Shown: positions 33,755 to 45,500 of the stretch, piece by piece
Numbering within the stretch: the stretch's first letter is position 1
How the letters are laid out: each line of letters starts with the position of its first letter
Assembly (NCBI GenBank): GCA_025266875.1
Contig: JALLLT010000055.1
Coordinates: 124,001-188,000, forward strand
Source of the DNA: Fennellomyces sp. T-0311
Taxonomy: Eukaryota; Mucoromycota; Mucoromycetes; Mucorales; Lichtheimiaceae
Direction of reading: 5' to 3'
Length of the DNA: 64,000 nt
Notes under the pieces: generated by a model
The model's database searches: none
What the model was told of the DNA's origin: nothing
The model's input: the letters and a program-made list of their open reading frames with translations, nothing else
Program-made: the position numbers and the translations under genes

Positions 33755-35852
33755 CTATAAGCCATTATTTTGAGAGTGGGTTGTCGATATGGCTGTGGAT
33801 TCGGTAGTGCTGCTATTACTGCTTTTCACACTACTTCGGCATTTGTCAGCATTTGATTGCTTGGCTATGACCCGATCGGATCGGCTGTCGGACATGTACG
33901 TCTCATGATGCAGGTGGATACTCTCCTTGTCGGCCGCATCATGACCTTCATTTGAGTGTATCAGGATGTTCGTTAACGTTATATCCTCTTCACCGCCTGC
34001 GGTTAATTTGGCTAGAAGTTCATCTAGCGTAACTACACCAAGAATTAGAGATTCGCGCACATAAGGCTCGCAATAAGATGACGGATAAGAATCACGCAGA
34101 TCTGGTACTTGTTGGCTGATCGAGTCCTTTTGGCCTTCATTCGATTTATGTTCGTTAGACCGTCGATGATGCCGAAATATCCGGGTGATGCAACATGACG
34201 CATTGCTACTCCTTTCCGACAAATAGCTCGAGTTGCATTTTTTGGACTCCAAGTCGGCGAGAGAGTGTTCATTGGATGGATAAGAGCATGACATAGTAGC
34301 TCCCTCACTTGATGCTCGTTTGATTGGCATATAGACCTCTGCCATTCGGCCTAGATTTGCTCAAACAGCATAGGTCAGCATTTTTTCATCCGTTACGACA
34401 GAACGAATACACATTACTTGGGTTATTTTGAAGCAGCTGCAAGAGGGTGATAGCTGAAGTAGCTGCAGGCACTTGCAGTAATGGTTCGAGGGCTATTTTC
34501 TTCAAAGGCGTCTTATCTGCTGGGTCCAATATCGACAAACACTATGAGGAATTGTGACGTCAGTAAATTGCAAGATATGGTGTTTTCCTAGTTCAATTAA
34601 TGATGATGAGAGACCTTGGTCCTTAGTACACCAAGGAGGATTCGGTGGACATCACCGTGAACATCGTCATCGTCATCGTTTGACTTGCTATACTTGTACA
34701 CAGGAATAGAAACGCAATCACTTTGCAGGATGCTATTCATAACCACACGGTCCAGCTGTGTGTCCACATGAAGCATGAACGGCTGCCGGGACGGATCCAC
34801 GAGATCCCCCGCGGTGCGCATGGAAAGGTCCAAAGTGTTTCGGAGAACCTGGACAGTGCCGTTTTCCAATGGGCCGTCCGCATGGTGACTACCCGGCACC
34901 TGTTCACCGTGCAAGCCGATCAGCTCTCGAAGCTCTATAGGGGGATGTTGCAGGAATTTTAAGATTTCTAGTAGCCGACCGAGTTCTAACCAATGTCGTT
35001 ACCTGCAACGCCGTACATTACGCCGTTATGTTTGCCCAGCAACATATCCAGCAGTTTTGCAATGGGCCAGGCGAGTATATACCAAAATCCAATCAAGACT
35101 CGGACGGGAATCGCAAAAAATGCGCCGATAGCGAGACCGTGACGTGAGCAAATGGCTTGTGGCAGGATCTCTGAGAAGAGAACAATAAGGGCCGTCGAAA
35201 TTATAACCGCAACGTATCCTGGAACGAATTTTTGTACGAAAACCATTTAGAATTAATCATGTTTTTCGCTGCATCGCAATGTCATTGATCTATTTATATG
35301 TCATGCCTTTGCCAAAAAGTCCATCGCACAAAATGGGGAGCGTTTCGTTCAATACAGTGTTGGTCAATAAAAGAGCTGTCAAGAGCAAATGACCGTTTTT
35401 CCTTATTGGCATTATCCGTGCAGCATGCTTCTTTTGTTTCGCAGTGCCAGCCGCCGACAGAATTGCCAAATTGGTCGCATCCTGGGACATCTGTGTATAT
35501 GTAAGGAGAACATTTTTTTAGTAATGTTAAGCACTGGTTTATCTCGACGCATCCTATTTTGCGTTACCAGACCAAGTGTCAGCCCTAATGCGAACAAAGG
35601 GAGGAGGCGAATAACTCTTAATGTTATAACGTTGATATCGTAACCAGCCCTTGATAACGTACCTGCAACGATGCCACTGCAAATAACAAGCGCGCCAATG
35701 GCGAAGATCTGGCCCCAAAACTCTGCCGACAATGGTACGGGGCCTTCTCTGTCCCCAGCCGACACAAGTGATGGATGCGGACTGCATATGAAGAGAAGCA
35801 GGATGGTGGCTGCACGCATTGACGTGGATACACGACTTGAAGTAGCTGACAT
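33755..35852 (-). CDS. MAM3: CNNM/Mam3-type DUF21 membrane protein with CBS region
   Basis: Metal-homeostasis membrane protein; yeast Mam3 sits in the vacuole membrane and animal CNNMs move Mg2+. ATG 35852; a signal-like N-terminus (MRAATILLLFICSPHPSLVS) precedes the DUF21 domain: VICSGIVAGLTLGLMSQDAT, HLLLTALLLTNTVLNETLPI and VIISTALIVLFSEILPQAIC, then GVMYGVAELRELIGLHG. The CBS pair follows (SIPVYKYSK, KCLSILDPADKTPLKKIALE, RMAEVYMPIKRA). The C-terminal 180 residues are Ser/Glu-rich. One intron (35219-35306) uses a GC donor (AAAG/GCATGA) and its removal is required for LFGKG-YVAVIIS. A run of five Asp (about 34670) interrupts the CBS region. Complete. Confidence 0.85.
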
Positions 35853-36042
35853 ATAAAGGTGAGAATGGGTGAGAAATGAGAAGAAGAGAAAGGAAAGAGT
35901 GAAGTGGGAGGTGGATGTATTTTGAAATGCATTTTACTTTTCGTTCTCTGGGCGTCACATGCGTTGCTACCTCCCTTCATTGCGACGTATACGTAGTATA
36001 GACATTAGATAAAGCACATTTCACCCTGCATATGTCAATCAT

Positions 36043-39000
36043 TTATTGTGACACTTGGTCTACTTGATCTTTTAACTGTGACAACCACAACGCTGTCACC
36101 TCTACTGACATGAGCGAGTAACTGTTGTCATGAATGTTCATGTCCTCTACGGTCTGATAGAATGCCTTGTATTGCTCCAGAATGTTCGTCTAAGAGCCAA
36201 ATGGTAATTGTGAGGTCACCAGTGTCCCGCTGAAGCTTATATCGACCACTTACCTGTATCGGCTTCATTAGGATTTGCTCGATTTTGTAATCATTTACAT
36301 ATTCTCGCAGTTTCCTCAGTACAAAACCTATCCGTTCCCCCGCTGATTCCTTAAACTGCGCTGCAGTGTCTCGCACATCTATATTTTTAAGCACGAGTTG
36401 AGCAACCTTTCACACAAGGAAATGTCAGCACCCATTGTTACCTTTTGGGAGTGTTTGATCCCGAGTTTCGATATGGGCTGATCGGAGGGTGGATATCTGA
36501 GAGTACACAATTGCCCTAAGCTTTTTTCCAAGCCGCATTAAATATCAAACGTTATTTTACCTTAACCATGAAATTAGTCAACGGTTCCGCAGCGCCGCGA
36601 GCGCAGTCGGTAATGAAATCTTCACACACTCGCTTCAGTTCTCGATCAATATCTCGCCTGGAGTCCAGACTAATCTCCACTACCCGAGGCATTCCCCTCT
36701 GAGCCAAGCCGATCAAAGCATTCGGATTGAAAATAAGTGCACGGTTCTGTTGGAACGAACTCAATGTGTCTAGACATCTTGTCCGTTAGCACAAAGATGT
36801 AATTCATTATCACTGCTATACCGGTCACATGTGAAAAATCAAGCGTCTTGCCAGAATGTACCAAATTAGCTTCAAATGGCGCCAGCTGCTCTTTCAATAC
36901 CAGTAGGTGTTTGATCAAGAACAGTTGTCCATCCAGTCGCGACTAAATTGTATTGCTTAGCAACGTCCATTTAAAATCATAATGCAGCTTACCTTATTGG
37001 TTGTAATTATCTCTGCGGCAGTTTTAAGTGACTTATTACAAATGGATACAGCATCTTGCGCTAGATCTTCAAAGACAACAGTCTATCGCGACATAATAAT
37101 GTTTTTAGCAAAAACGCACTGGTTCATCCACAGCCAAATCTCGAAAAAGGAAGTGGCATACCTGCACCGTGTGATATAATTTTGAAAGAATCCAGAGTGT
37201 CTTTTGTAGAGTAGGAAACCATCCACGCAGCGAATCTGTTCCTTGACCGAGCGGAGAATCGGATGTGCTTATAGATGCGTTCTTCTCTTCATTCGATTGC
37301 TTTCCTTCTGCGGCGTCCTCTTCAATCGGCAAAGTTGCAGGTACCCCTGCGTTCTCAGGTACCACCGCCTTGGATCCCTCTAGGACAACTGATGTCTTGG
37401 GGAGTTGCTCTGTCGCTGTTTCAAACAGCAAGTGTTTGGTTAATAACTTAGGGGTAACTATAAGGTAGAGAGATATTAACCTGCCGGTACGATCTCGTAA
37501 TCTTCTGACTTGGGCTGGTACTTTTGAATATCATTATCGATATACGTTTGTGCACGGAAAACAAGTCGACCTTGTGAATCCTCAAGAACGTTCTCGATTA
37601 AATGGCCGAATTCAAGTTTGTGTCGGCTAGTTTCGTCGGTGTCGTCTAATCCTTTAGATTAGCACGCTGACTTTCTTTTCTCCCAGCCCCACATTACCTG
37701 CAAGGGTATCATCGCGTAACACATACATTTGGAATATACTACATAATTCGGAAAGAACTGATATATTGTTTTCGTGGATAATACGTGGACGGAGGTGATC
37801 GTAAAGGTAGCTGGTCAGCAAGTCGAGAAAAGAACTGGACAGAGATTGGTCAGTTGTATGGTCGCACGCCTAATCAAACATACTTACTACAACTCGTCTT
37901 CGCCCGTTCGGAAGAAGTTATAAAATAAATTAAATTCATCCATGCATAAGTTCATCATATATGCACAGCCATTTCGAGCCTAAAAGATTGGGTTAGTATG
38001 CATGGGTGCAATGTTTAAGACATACTTACAAATGCAAGAAGATCGCCGTATGGGCCAAGCTCTTGTATTTTACGTGAGATTACGGGTCCCAGAAGGTTTT
38101 GTCTGGTTTGAAAATATGCATTGAGGGCATCCTGGTATAAAGATTGATATCTGCAGGATCAGGTAAGGAATGGTCAATATGTTGTCATGATAGTATACGA
38201 ACGCTGCTTACTCTTTGTGACCCTCACAACGCTTTTCAAGTTCGATACTCAAAGGCTTGATGGTCGATGAAACCAGCCGGAATTTGACATAAAACAGCGT
38301 AGTTTGCTTACTTAATGCCAGAGGTTGGTCTGCAGGCTACAGAAAATATTATCAATCAATGTCAGATCTGAGATATCTACCACTTGATCTCACCTTTGAC
38401 GAAATTTGCTTGTAAATATCGTATCCAACAGATTTGATGGTGTTCACCAAATACATTTTCACAACCGTCATACCACGTGTCATACACTGTCGGAATCGCA
38501 TGAGATAAAGCTCGGCATCCCGGTATTTTAGCTAGTCCACCACGGTCAAATTAGCATTCGATGACTTATCATTTCGATGACATACGTGCTGCTGCATATA
38601 TTCGATGCACTCGTCAAGTCTTTGCAGCATTGGAACAAAATCCGGATGCAAGCATACGTCGTCTCCAGGTGAGTTAAACAGCTTTGCGATCGGCTCTAAC
38701 TGGTTGAAATAAGCTAAACGATCCGCTAATTCATCCGCCAGCTTGATCAATCGTTCCTAAAAGCACAAAAATCAGTCCCATATGCACTTTGACATCCATA
38801 ATCCGCTATCTTACCTGTTCGTTCAGTAACTTTTCGCATGCCGTTTGTAGTGACCGAGTCCGTTTCTCCACGTAACCATATTCACTTCCCAATTCGTCGA
38901 ATAATCCTGCTGTTGCTTGAAGATCTGCCAAGAATTCGTCACAGGATTCACGGTACAATGACACTACAGAGAGATAATTGCTATAAACCTTGTTTCTCAG

Positions 39001-39544
39001 TATATCTATTTTTTAAGATGCGACTATAGGAAGAGTGAACTTACCGATAGATGTCTTCTTGGTCCTTCTCCATCTCAGACTCCATAACAGCAAACCAGTC
39101 GAAAAACTGTTGCAATGTTTCAATTGGCTTTTCTGAACCGATCCCATGTGCTGATCGTGTCTGGAATTCTGAATCAGCTGCGGCGGTTTCGACAAGAAGA
39201 TTTGTGCTGGATCGTGGACGCGTTGTTAGTGCTGTTAACCGGCTGGAAAGTGCACCGGCGTTGAGAGGTGTCAGTGTTGCGTTTGAAAATGACTCTGGCG
39301 TTCGCAATCCTGAAGACGATTTCGCTAATGCTGGTGAAGACGATATCTATTGTTATGTAAAGCATTAACGTGACACGATGACAAAGGTAAGCGTGGTCAT
39401 TGTTACCCAGTTTGACGGTAGCGGAAGCTCTTCACAAGCATCTTGAAGATCATATACGCCCTGCAACTCAGTTTCCGTTAGTTGCGTTTTATCCTCCCAA
39501 TCCTCCAGGGAAATGCCTCGAGAAACCCGCGCCATCGCTGTCAT
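36043..39544 (-). CDS. COG3: Conserved oligomeric Golgi complex subunit 3 (Sec34)
   Basis: Lobe-A subunit of the COG tether for vesicles returning to the Golgi. ATG 39544 (a second in-frame ATG at 39535) gives MARVSRGISLEDWEDKTQLT. About a dozen short exons follow in frame. Family blocks include ERLIKLADELADRLAYFNQL, FNSPGDDVCLHPDFVPMLQR and LDECIEYMQQH, and further down SRKIQELGPYGDLLAF, AYMMNLCMDEFNLFYNFF, LEFGHLIENVLEDSQGRLVF and RAQTYIDNDIQKYQPKSEDY. The final exon is LEQYKAFYQTVEDMNIHDNS with the stop at 36043; reading through the preceding intron instead would give a spurious end. A long acidic, Ser-rich insert lies near 37200-37430. Several exon borders were not checked one by one, but the order and frame of the blocks support a complete gene. 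Confidence 0.85.
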
Positions 39545-42358
39545 TGCTGGCGAAGAGGTAGTGGGTGCTTAGAGCTGAAATTGGTGCTACTCAAAGGTCG
39601 GACTCTGGGTCCCTGAAATGCAGTGATGAGTGTGTTTTGGTGTATGTAAAGCTTTAATCCTCATTACTTCCGCTGTAGCGATGCATACCCGTTTGTTTTA
39701 GAAAGGATATGGTATTTGCTGCGTATGATCGTCATGAGTAAGCTGAGTCGCGGAAAATTGTTGCTATCCAACCTTGCCACTTTCCTAACAACATCTACCG
39801 AAGCAGCTTCGTTGATTTGGCCTAACTTTTGCAAGATACCAGTATTCACTTATACATATGCGCATTTCTATGTCCTAAAGTATCAGCACAAGGTGTTGCT
39901 ATGAAGTTCGTTCGTTGGCATATCTACAAAGATTTACACTTTTTTTGTCATGTGTATGGGTACGTGCTTTCCTGCAGCTTCGTACATTGAACTACGAGAC
40001 ACTGATTCTCGTTCACTTGACACATATTGTTGTCTTTTTCATATGTAAGTTTTGTTAATCGTTTCTCTAATATTTCTATATTATTAAATAAAAGGGCGCG
40101 TGATATCAATTGTAGTTTGAGCAAATAAATTAAGGACACCCCATTAATAACTTTCTTAGATACCTGCATTAACTTAAGCCACACGTGTTCTATGCAAAAG
40201 ATGCCATAGGCCTCGGATTTTCTCTACAAGATTGCAATGCATGATGCATGCATCGAATACCTATAATTCCTGGTTTTATTCGACCAGGTGGTATTGTTCG
40301 ATCTGCCTTTGTTCACCCGACAAGCGATCAGATGAGGATAGGCCATCCGTTGCGTATTGTGCATTTCTTGGCGACCATCTGCTCCATCTCCCTCTTTATA
40401 AACTTGCCAGGGGTGCTTCTCATCTGCTAAACAAGTGATTGTCATACGTTGTATGCTTCATCAATGTTCCTTCTTTGCTCATCTCTGCGCATCTTTTTTT
40501 TCAGAATATTGTATGCCAGCATATCAATATTTCGCTATTATCAGAAACAACAATGCTTGGCGTTTAATAATTGACTCTACAGTATCTCACGCAAATCATT
40601 CAGCAAGATTAAGCTATGTGATACACTTTGATCAATTATGTATATTTCTTTGTGTGATACCTACACTTGACCACGCTAGAGGTGCAGGACATGCAATAGT
40701 TATATTAAAGTAGGCAGTATGTGATTCATGTATTGAGTAGTGATCAGAAAGAAAAACCTAGCTGGCATAAACTAAGTTCGTTATGTAGAGTGTCATACAT
40801 CTTGTAATATTCAATAGTTAGGTAATTAACATTTAACAAGTATCTGACACAAGGATAAAAGGATTCAAAATTGCTGCTACAGTAAGTAAGTATGTAAAGT
40901 CGACAGCATGAAATTAGATACCATATAAAGCTTTGAGGAATACAGATGGTGTTAACAAAGAAGTTTGCAGTGCCGACCGAATTTATCATTATCTCTTTAG
41001 AACATTCCAAACATATAAAACAGGAAGCCGTCAAACAATGCCGAACAAATCTTCTTGTCATGCACGATAGATGGCGTTCAACTGATACGATTTTCCTTCC
41101 TAACCAATAGCGAAAACTGGTAATTGGTACATTGGCTTCCTTGGTACATACTAAATTTGAGAAAGAGATTAGTTTATCAAGTCAGATAATGATGTACACG
41201 CCAAACGGCGCGATCGCTATTTCTGTTTTATGTATGACCATATAAATAAAATCGAAGATACGATTACTGGGGATATACACGTTGAATAGAGCCATAATGA
41301 GTTTCCATAAGCGCGCATTTTATCTTTTGTATGCTTACAAAACCAATCGTCGTAAGCTTAGCTTCATAATCAGATGACATGTACAAAATGATACTATGTC
41401 CTGACAAAAATTGAAGATATCACCGTGTAGCGGTGTATCGCTTATTCAACCGACTATATATTGTGGGCTTATCGGTAATGCTTTGTCAGAGACAGCGGCC
41501 CACTCACTATACGTCAAACTAAATGTGCCTGGCGACTTAACTTATACGCGGATGAATCGTCGAACTTAAACACCATTATTGATGAACTATACAACTCTTG
41601 TGTGTATCTGCGAAAGGTGCCTTTAGCACGCATTGATGTTATCTATTCAACAGGTATACTGTATATAAGATAAGAGATCAAAGTAAGAGAGACGTGTCTT
41701 AGTAACCTTTTATAATGAAGGTGATAGCCGTTCCCGTCTAAAAAAAGACGGCAACTATAAAATTCGGCTATTCCCCGAAACTACAATACCACTGAATCTA
41801 TCTGCAGGCTTTCCTACTGTGCATATGCGAGCGGAAAATACCCTTGCGGTGAGAACATTCATTTCTTTCCGTACATGTCGCCGCTGTACAGGAACGCTAG
41901 GGATAATTTGCCCACGCTGATGAAGCCCAACGAATATATGCCTGTAAAACCAGGAATCGGTCAAGGGTAAAGACACCAATCGTAACGCTACGCCCGGGTT
42001 GACCGTAATTGATGACATAGTAGTAGCAACAGTCGTAGTGCTACTATGGGGTTGACCAAAGCGGTTGTTTTTTCCTTTTGCGATGGTGGTGGCTGGAAAT
42101 GGCAACGGTTGGCTTTAGCAGTTGGGAGCATTGCCTGATCAACAAGGGGCAGGTATCCGTGAGGGAATAGCAGCTAAAAAAAGAGGAGAGGCAGGAAACG
42201 TGTGGCAAATGAATATAACAATAAGTACAAAAGCGACGAGCAAGCATTCGTTCGACATCCATAAAAGGCAGATCTTAAATTCCGAGCCGCTTCGAAGTGT
42301 GTGAGTTTGCTTCGCAAAGTTACATAATCCCTCCTTTTACAGAGATGAAGATCGGGCG
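39545..42358. other. Gene-poor AT-rich region
   Basis: 2.8 kb between the divergent COG3 and deubiquitinase genes. The longest open frame (41755-42105, minus) starts with ATG-poor, low-quality sequence (MSSITVNPGVALRLVS inside) and has no splice or family support. I see no transposon or RNA gene. Confidence 0.4.
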
Positions 42359-44350
42359 ATGAAGCCCTTAACGCTACTCACGCAAAACAATTTATTACGG
42401 AAATGGTCAACCAAACGCAACAACAAGAAGAAGACCCCCAAACGACCGCCGCTGACTAGAGATCAGGAGTCGGCCATGTCCTCCCTGTCAGAGTACGCCA
42501 GTCGAAACTTTGAGGTCCAGCTTGAAGGCGACGGATTACGGACATTGCTTGACGACAACGGTTGGAATCTGAAACGGGCCATGGCCGAGCTTGACGACCG
42601 TGAAGAAGCGTATCATGGTTTACTGCACGGGCCACCAGCCGCTGGCCAAACGCTACTCGGGTGCCAGAACGACGGGGGGACCAGTTGCTACATTGATTCA
42701 TTGCTCTTTGCAATGTATACATCGCTCACGGTAAGCAAACGGCTGTTTACTCGCACAGCAAGCCCATAACACCACGTTTTGTAGGCGTTTGATCCACTCC
42801 TCACCTACGACACCTCGTCCGACCAGCCGGAGAAGGGGGACCTTCAGGTCTCGCTCCGCCTCTTCGTGAACATTATGCGCAAGGGCGATTTGGTAAAGAA
42901 GCATGTTGTGCGCAGTTTGCGCAAGGCGCTGGAGAATGCGTCGTGGCGCGGGAGAAACGAGCGTGGCTTTTGGAAGCAAGAGGACGCAAGTGAACTGCTT
43001 TTGTTCCTTACCGAAACCTTCGACCTTCCGTATTTACCGGTAAGCTACAGCTGTTTTGGGGCATCAGAAGTGGACAGAGCTGATGCATCCTGTTACCATA
43101 GTTCCAAATGCGCTTATTTCATGGTGCGAACAGGGACATGGACGATGATCGTGTAACGACAGACCGGGTTCTTTCATTGTCCATACCATCTGAAACCAAA
43201 AGCCAGCAGCCACTCCGACTCGAAGACATACTCTTCGAACATTTTTACAGCAGCATAGTGACAGGCGTCAAGCGACAAGTTGATTGGCACGATACGATCA
43301 GCCAGTCTCCACCTGGATCGCCTACCAGTGCCATCAGTCAGTCCTCCATCACCAAAGCCAATATCACATTCACTGAACGTCGTCAGCAAGAAATAGCGGT
43401 AAACGCATGGCAGGTCCTGGAGCTATTACCCTTCTACTCCGGCATCAGCGAACAAGGAGTCCGCATAGAGTCACAGAACCAGGGTTCTTTTCCTGATTCA
43501 CGGATGGTATTACCGATAATTCTCAAGCGGTATCGCTGTACCAGCCTCGGTCGTTATGTGAAAGACCAGCGAAGTGTCCAAGTCCCGGCGAGCATCCACT
43601 TTAATAAGTTCTTGAACCAGAATGCAGAAGATCCCGTGTGCGAAACATGTGGTCGGAAGGTCGAAGGCATCATGCGGCTACGAAGCGTTGTATGTCATAA
43701 AGGAGCATCGCCGCACAGTGGTCATTACATTGCGTACTCAAGAACAGTAGAGCGAGACAACGAAGTGTGGCTAAAGCTAGGTATGTCTGGCGTATGATAT
43801 AGTCACAAAACCGGGCGGCGTACTGATGCGATTAATGTTAGATGATTTGGCAAGCCCGCAACGTGTCAAGTCTCTGGGACGAGAACATGAAGATGAGATA
43901 TATCGAGAGCTCGGAAAGGACGGCTATTTGTTCTTTTATGAGCTGGACAAGGCTTGTGAGCACACGAACGAAGACAGTGCCGACCCTCGTGATGACGGAC
44001 GCAGGGCGTCCAGCAGCAGCACCGGTACTGCGCGAGAAGAACGTGCAGGGATTCTTCAAAAGATCCACAAAGCGGAGGAGAACTCAGCCCCGATACCAAA
44101 CGACATGTCACCATCACTCCCGCCCCGCGTACCCACCATCAAAATACCACCTAACCTCCCTCCGCGATCTCCACCAGCCCCCCTGCAAGGTATAGCAATG
44201 TCACCGCGACTGTCGGCAGAACCAGCAACAGACTCTCCACAGACTCCAGTTAGCCCCGTCTCAGCGGCGTTGCCAGCAACAAAGAGCAATACAAGATCAC
44301 GCACAAAGTCTTTTCGCCGAAGCAAAGATAACAATTGCAAGACCATGTAA
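42359..44350 (+). CDS. Ubiquitin-specific protease (C19, CYLD-like) with polybasic CaaX-like terminus
   Basis: Cysteine protease that removes ubiquitin. ATG 42359 (an earlier ATG at 42345 meets a stop after five codons). The N-terminus is basic, then a UBA-like helix pair (GLRTLLDDNGWNLKRAMAEL). The catalytic Cys box is NDGGTSCYIDSLLFAMY, followed by KQEDASELLLFLTETFDLPY, FQMRLFHGANRD, LPIILKRYRCTSLGRYVKD, and the His box VCHKGASPHSGHYIAYS. A CxxC pair (CETCGRK) suggests a partial zinc fingertip. The NSCY-type Cys box and QED motif resemble CYLD more than typical USPs. Four exons. The last 160 residues are Pro/Ser-rich with PPRVPTIKIPPNLPPRSPP and end RTKSFRRSKDNNCKTM, so the last four residues fit a CaaX box after basic residues. 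Confidence 0.88.
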
Positions 44351-44404
44351 TTACATACAAAATAAACATAACCTGTAGACGCATATTTATTTCACCATCT
44401 ACTT

Positions 44405-45500
44405 TTATTTCTTGTAATCGAACACCCCCTTGCCACTCTTTCGTCCCAAATGACCCTGTGCGACGAGATCGTCGAGCGTCTTGGATGACCTCACCAGAGC
44501 CTCCTCTAGTCGACCTTCCTTGGCCCAGCCGTCATTAATAAATTTCATTGTGTCTAAGCCAACAAACTTTGTTTTGCATTGTTCAGCATATGCACGATTC
44601 TTCCTTGAGATCCGTCACTTACGTCGGCAAGTTCAAATGGACCCATGGGCACACCAGCACCGAGCTTCATAGCAATATCAATGTCCTTAGCCGAGGCATC
44701 GCCACGGTCCAAGATTCTGAATGCTTCCATCATATAAGGCACCAGCAGTCGGTTGACAATGAAACTGTGTTTGCACGCATTCCTTTTTAGCATGACGTGA
44801 TGGCATCACTACCATGTGACTCTTACCCAGGGGTATCCTTGCACTCGACTGGTGTTTTACCGGTGTTCTTTGAAAATGTAACCAAGGAGTTGTAAACTTC
44901 ATCAGTGACAGCTTCAGTGCGGATGATCTCGACGAGCTTCATGGCAGGTACAGGGTTGAAAAAGTGGAGACCAGCAAAACGAGTGCGTCGCTCAGCAGAG
45001 GTTGCCTCAGCAATAGCCGAAATAGGTAACGACGATGTGTTGGAGGTAAAGATCGTATCAGCAGGAGCAGCCTGGTCGAGCGACTTGAAGAGCGCCTGCT
45101 TGACATCGATATTCTCAACAATGGCCTCAACGACAAGGTCAGCACCACCAACAGCCGAGAGAGCATCGGTTGACGTGGTGATATTGGCCAAGGTCTTGTC
45201 AATGAACACCTGTTGCTCGCCAACATTCTCGGCAAACTTCTTTTTGGCGACGCGCTGGATGGACTTAGCGATAATCGATTGGCCGTTTGCCAGGGCAGCG
45301 TCTGTAGTGTCGACCATAGTCACCTTGTAATTTGCTTGGGCAGCGACCTGCACGATGCCCGAGCCCATGAGACCAGCGCCAATCACTGCAACGCTGTTAA
45401 TATCTTTTAGTTGGCGTGCGCTACTGGAGAACGCAGCCTTGCGAACATTGGCCAAAAGCATTGAAACGCGCATGCCAGTCGTGAACAACATCTTTGACAT
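44405..45500 (-). CDS. HADH: Mitochondrial 3-hydroxyacyl-CoA dehydrogenase (short-chain)
   Basis: NAD-dependent step of fatty-acid beta-oxidation, (S)-3-hydroxyacyl-CoA to 3-ketoacyl-CoA. ATG 45500 begins [20 protein letters not shown], a basic amphipathic presequence ending near AAFSSSARQ, which fits mitochondrial import. The Rossmann motif is [19 protein letters not shown]. The catalytic His block is [17 protein letters not shown], with S/N partners in SNTSSLPI and [17 protein letters not shown]. Two introns (GG/GTAAGAG..CACAG and GAC/GTAAGTG..CAAAG) lead into the C-terminal dimer domain, [20 protein letters not shown], ending [13 protein letters not shown]. About 310 residues, family-typical and intact. 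Converges with the deubiquitinase gene, 54 bp apart. Confidence 0.95.

Noticed and set aside
41755..42262. Overlapping minus-strand ORFs of 116 and 72 codons
   Set aside because: No splice signals link them, no domain is visible and the sequence reads like non-coding DNA upstream of the deubiquitinase gene.
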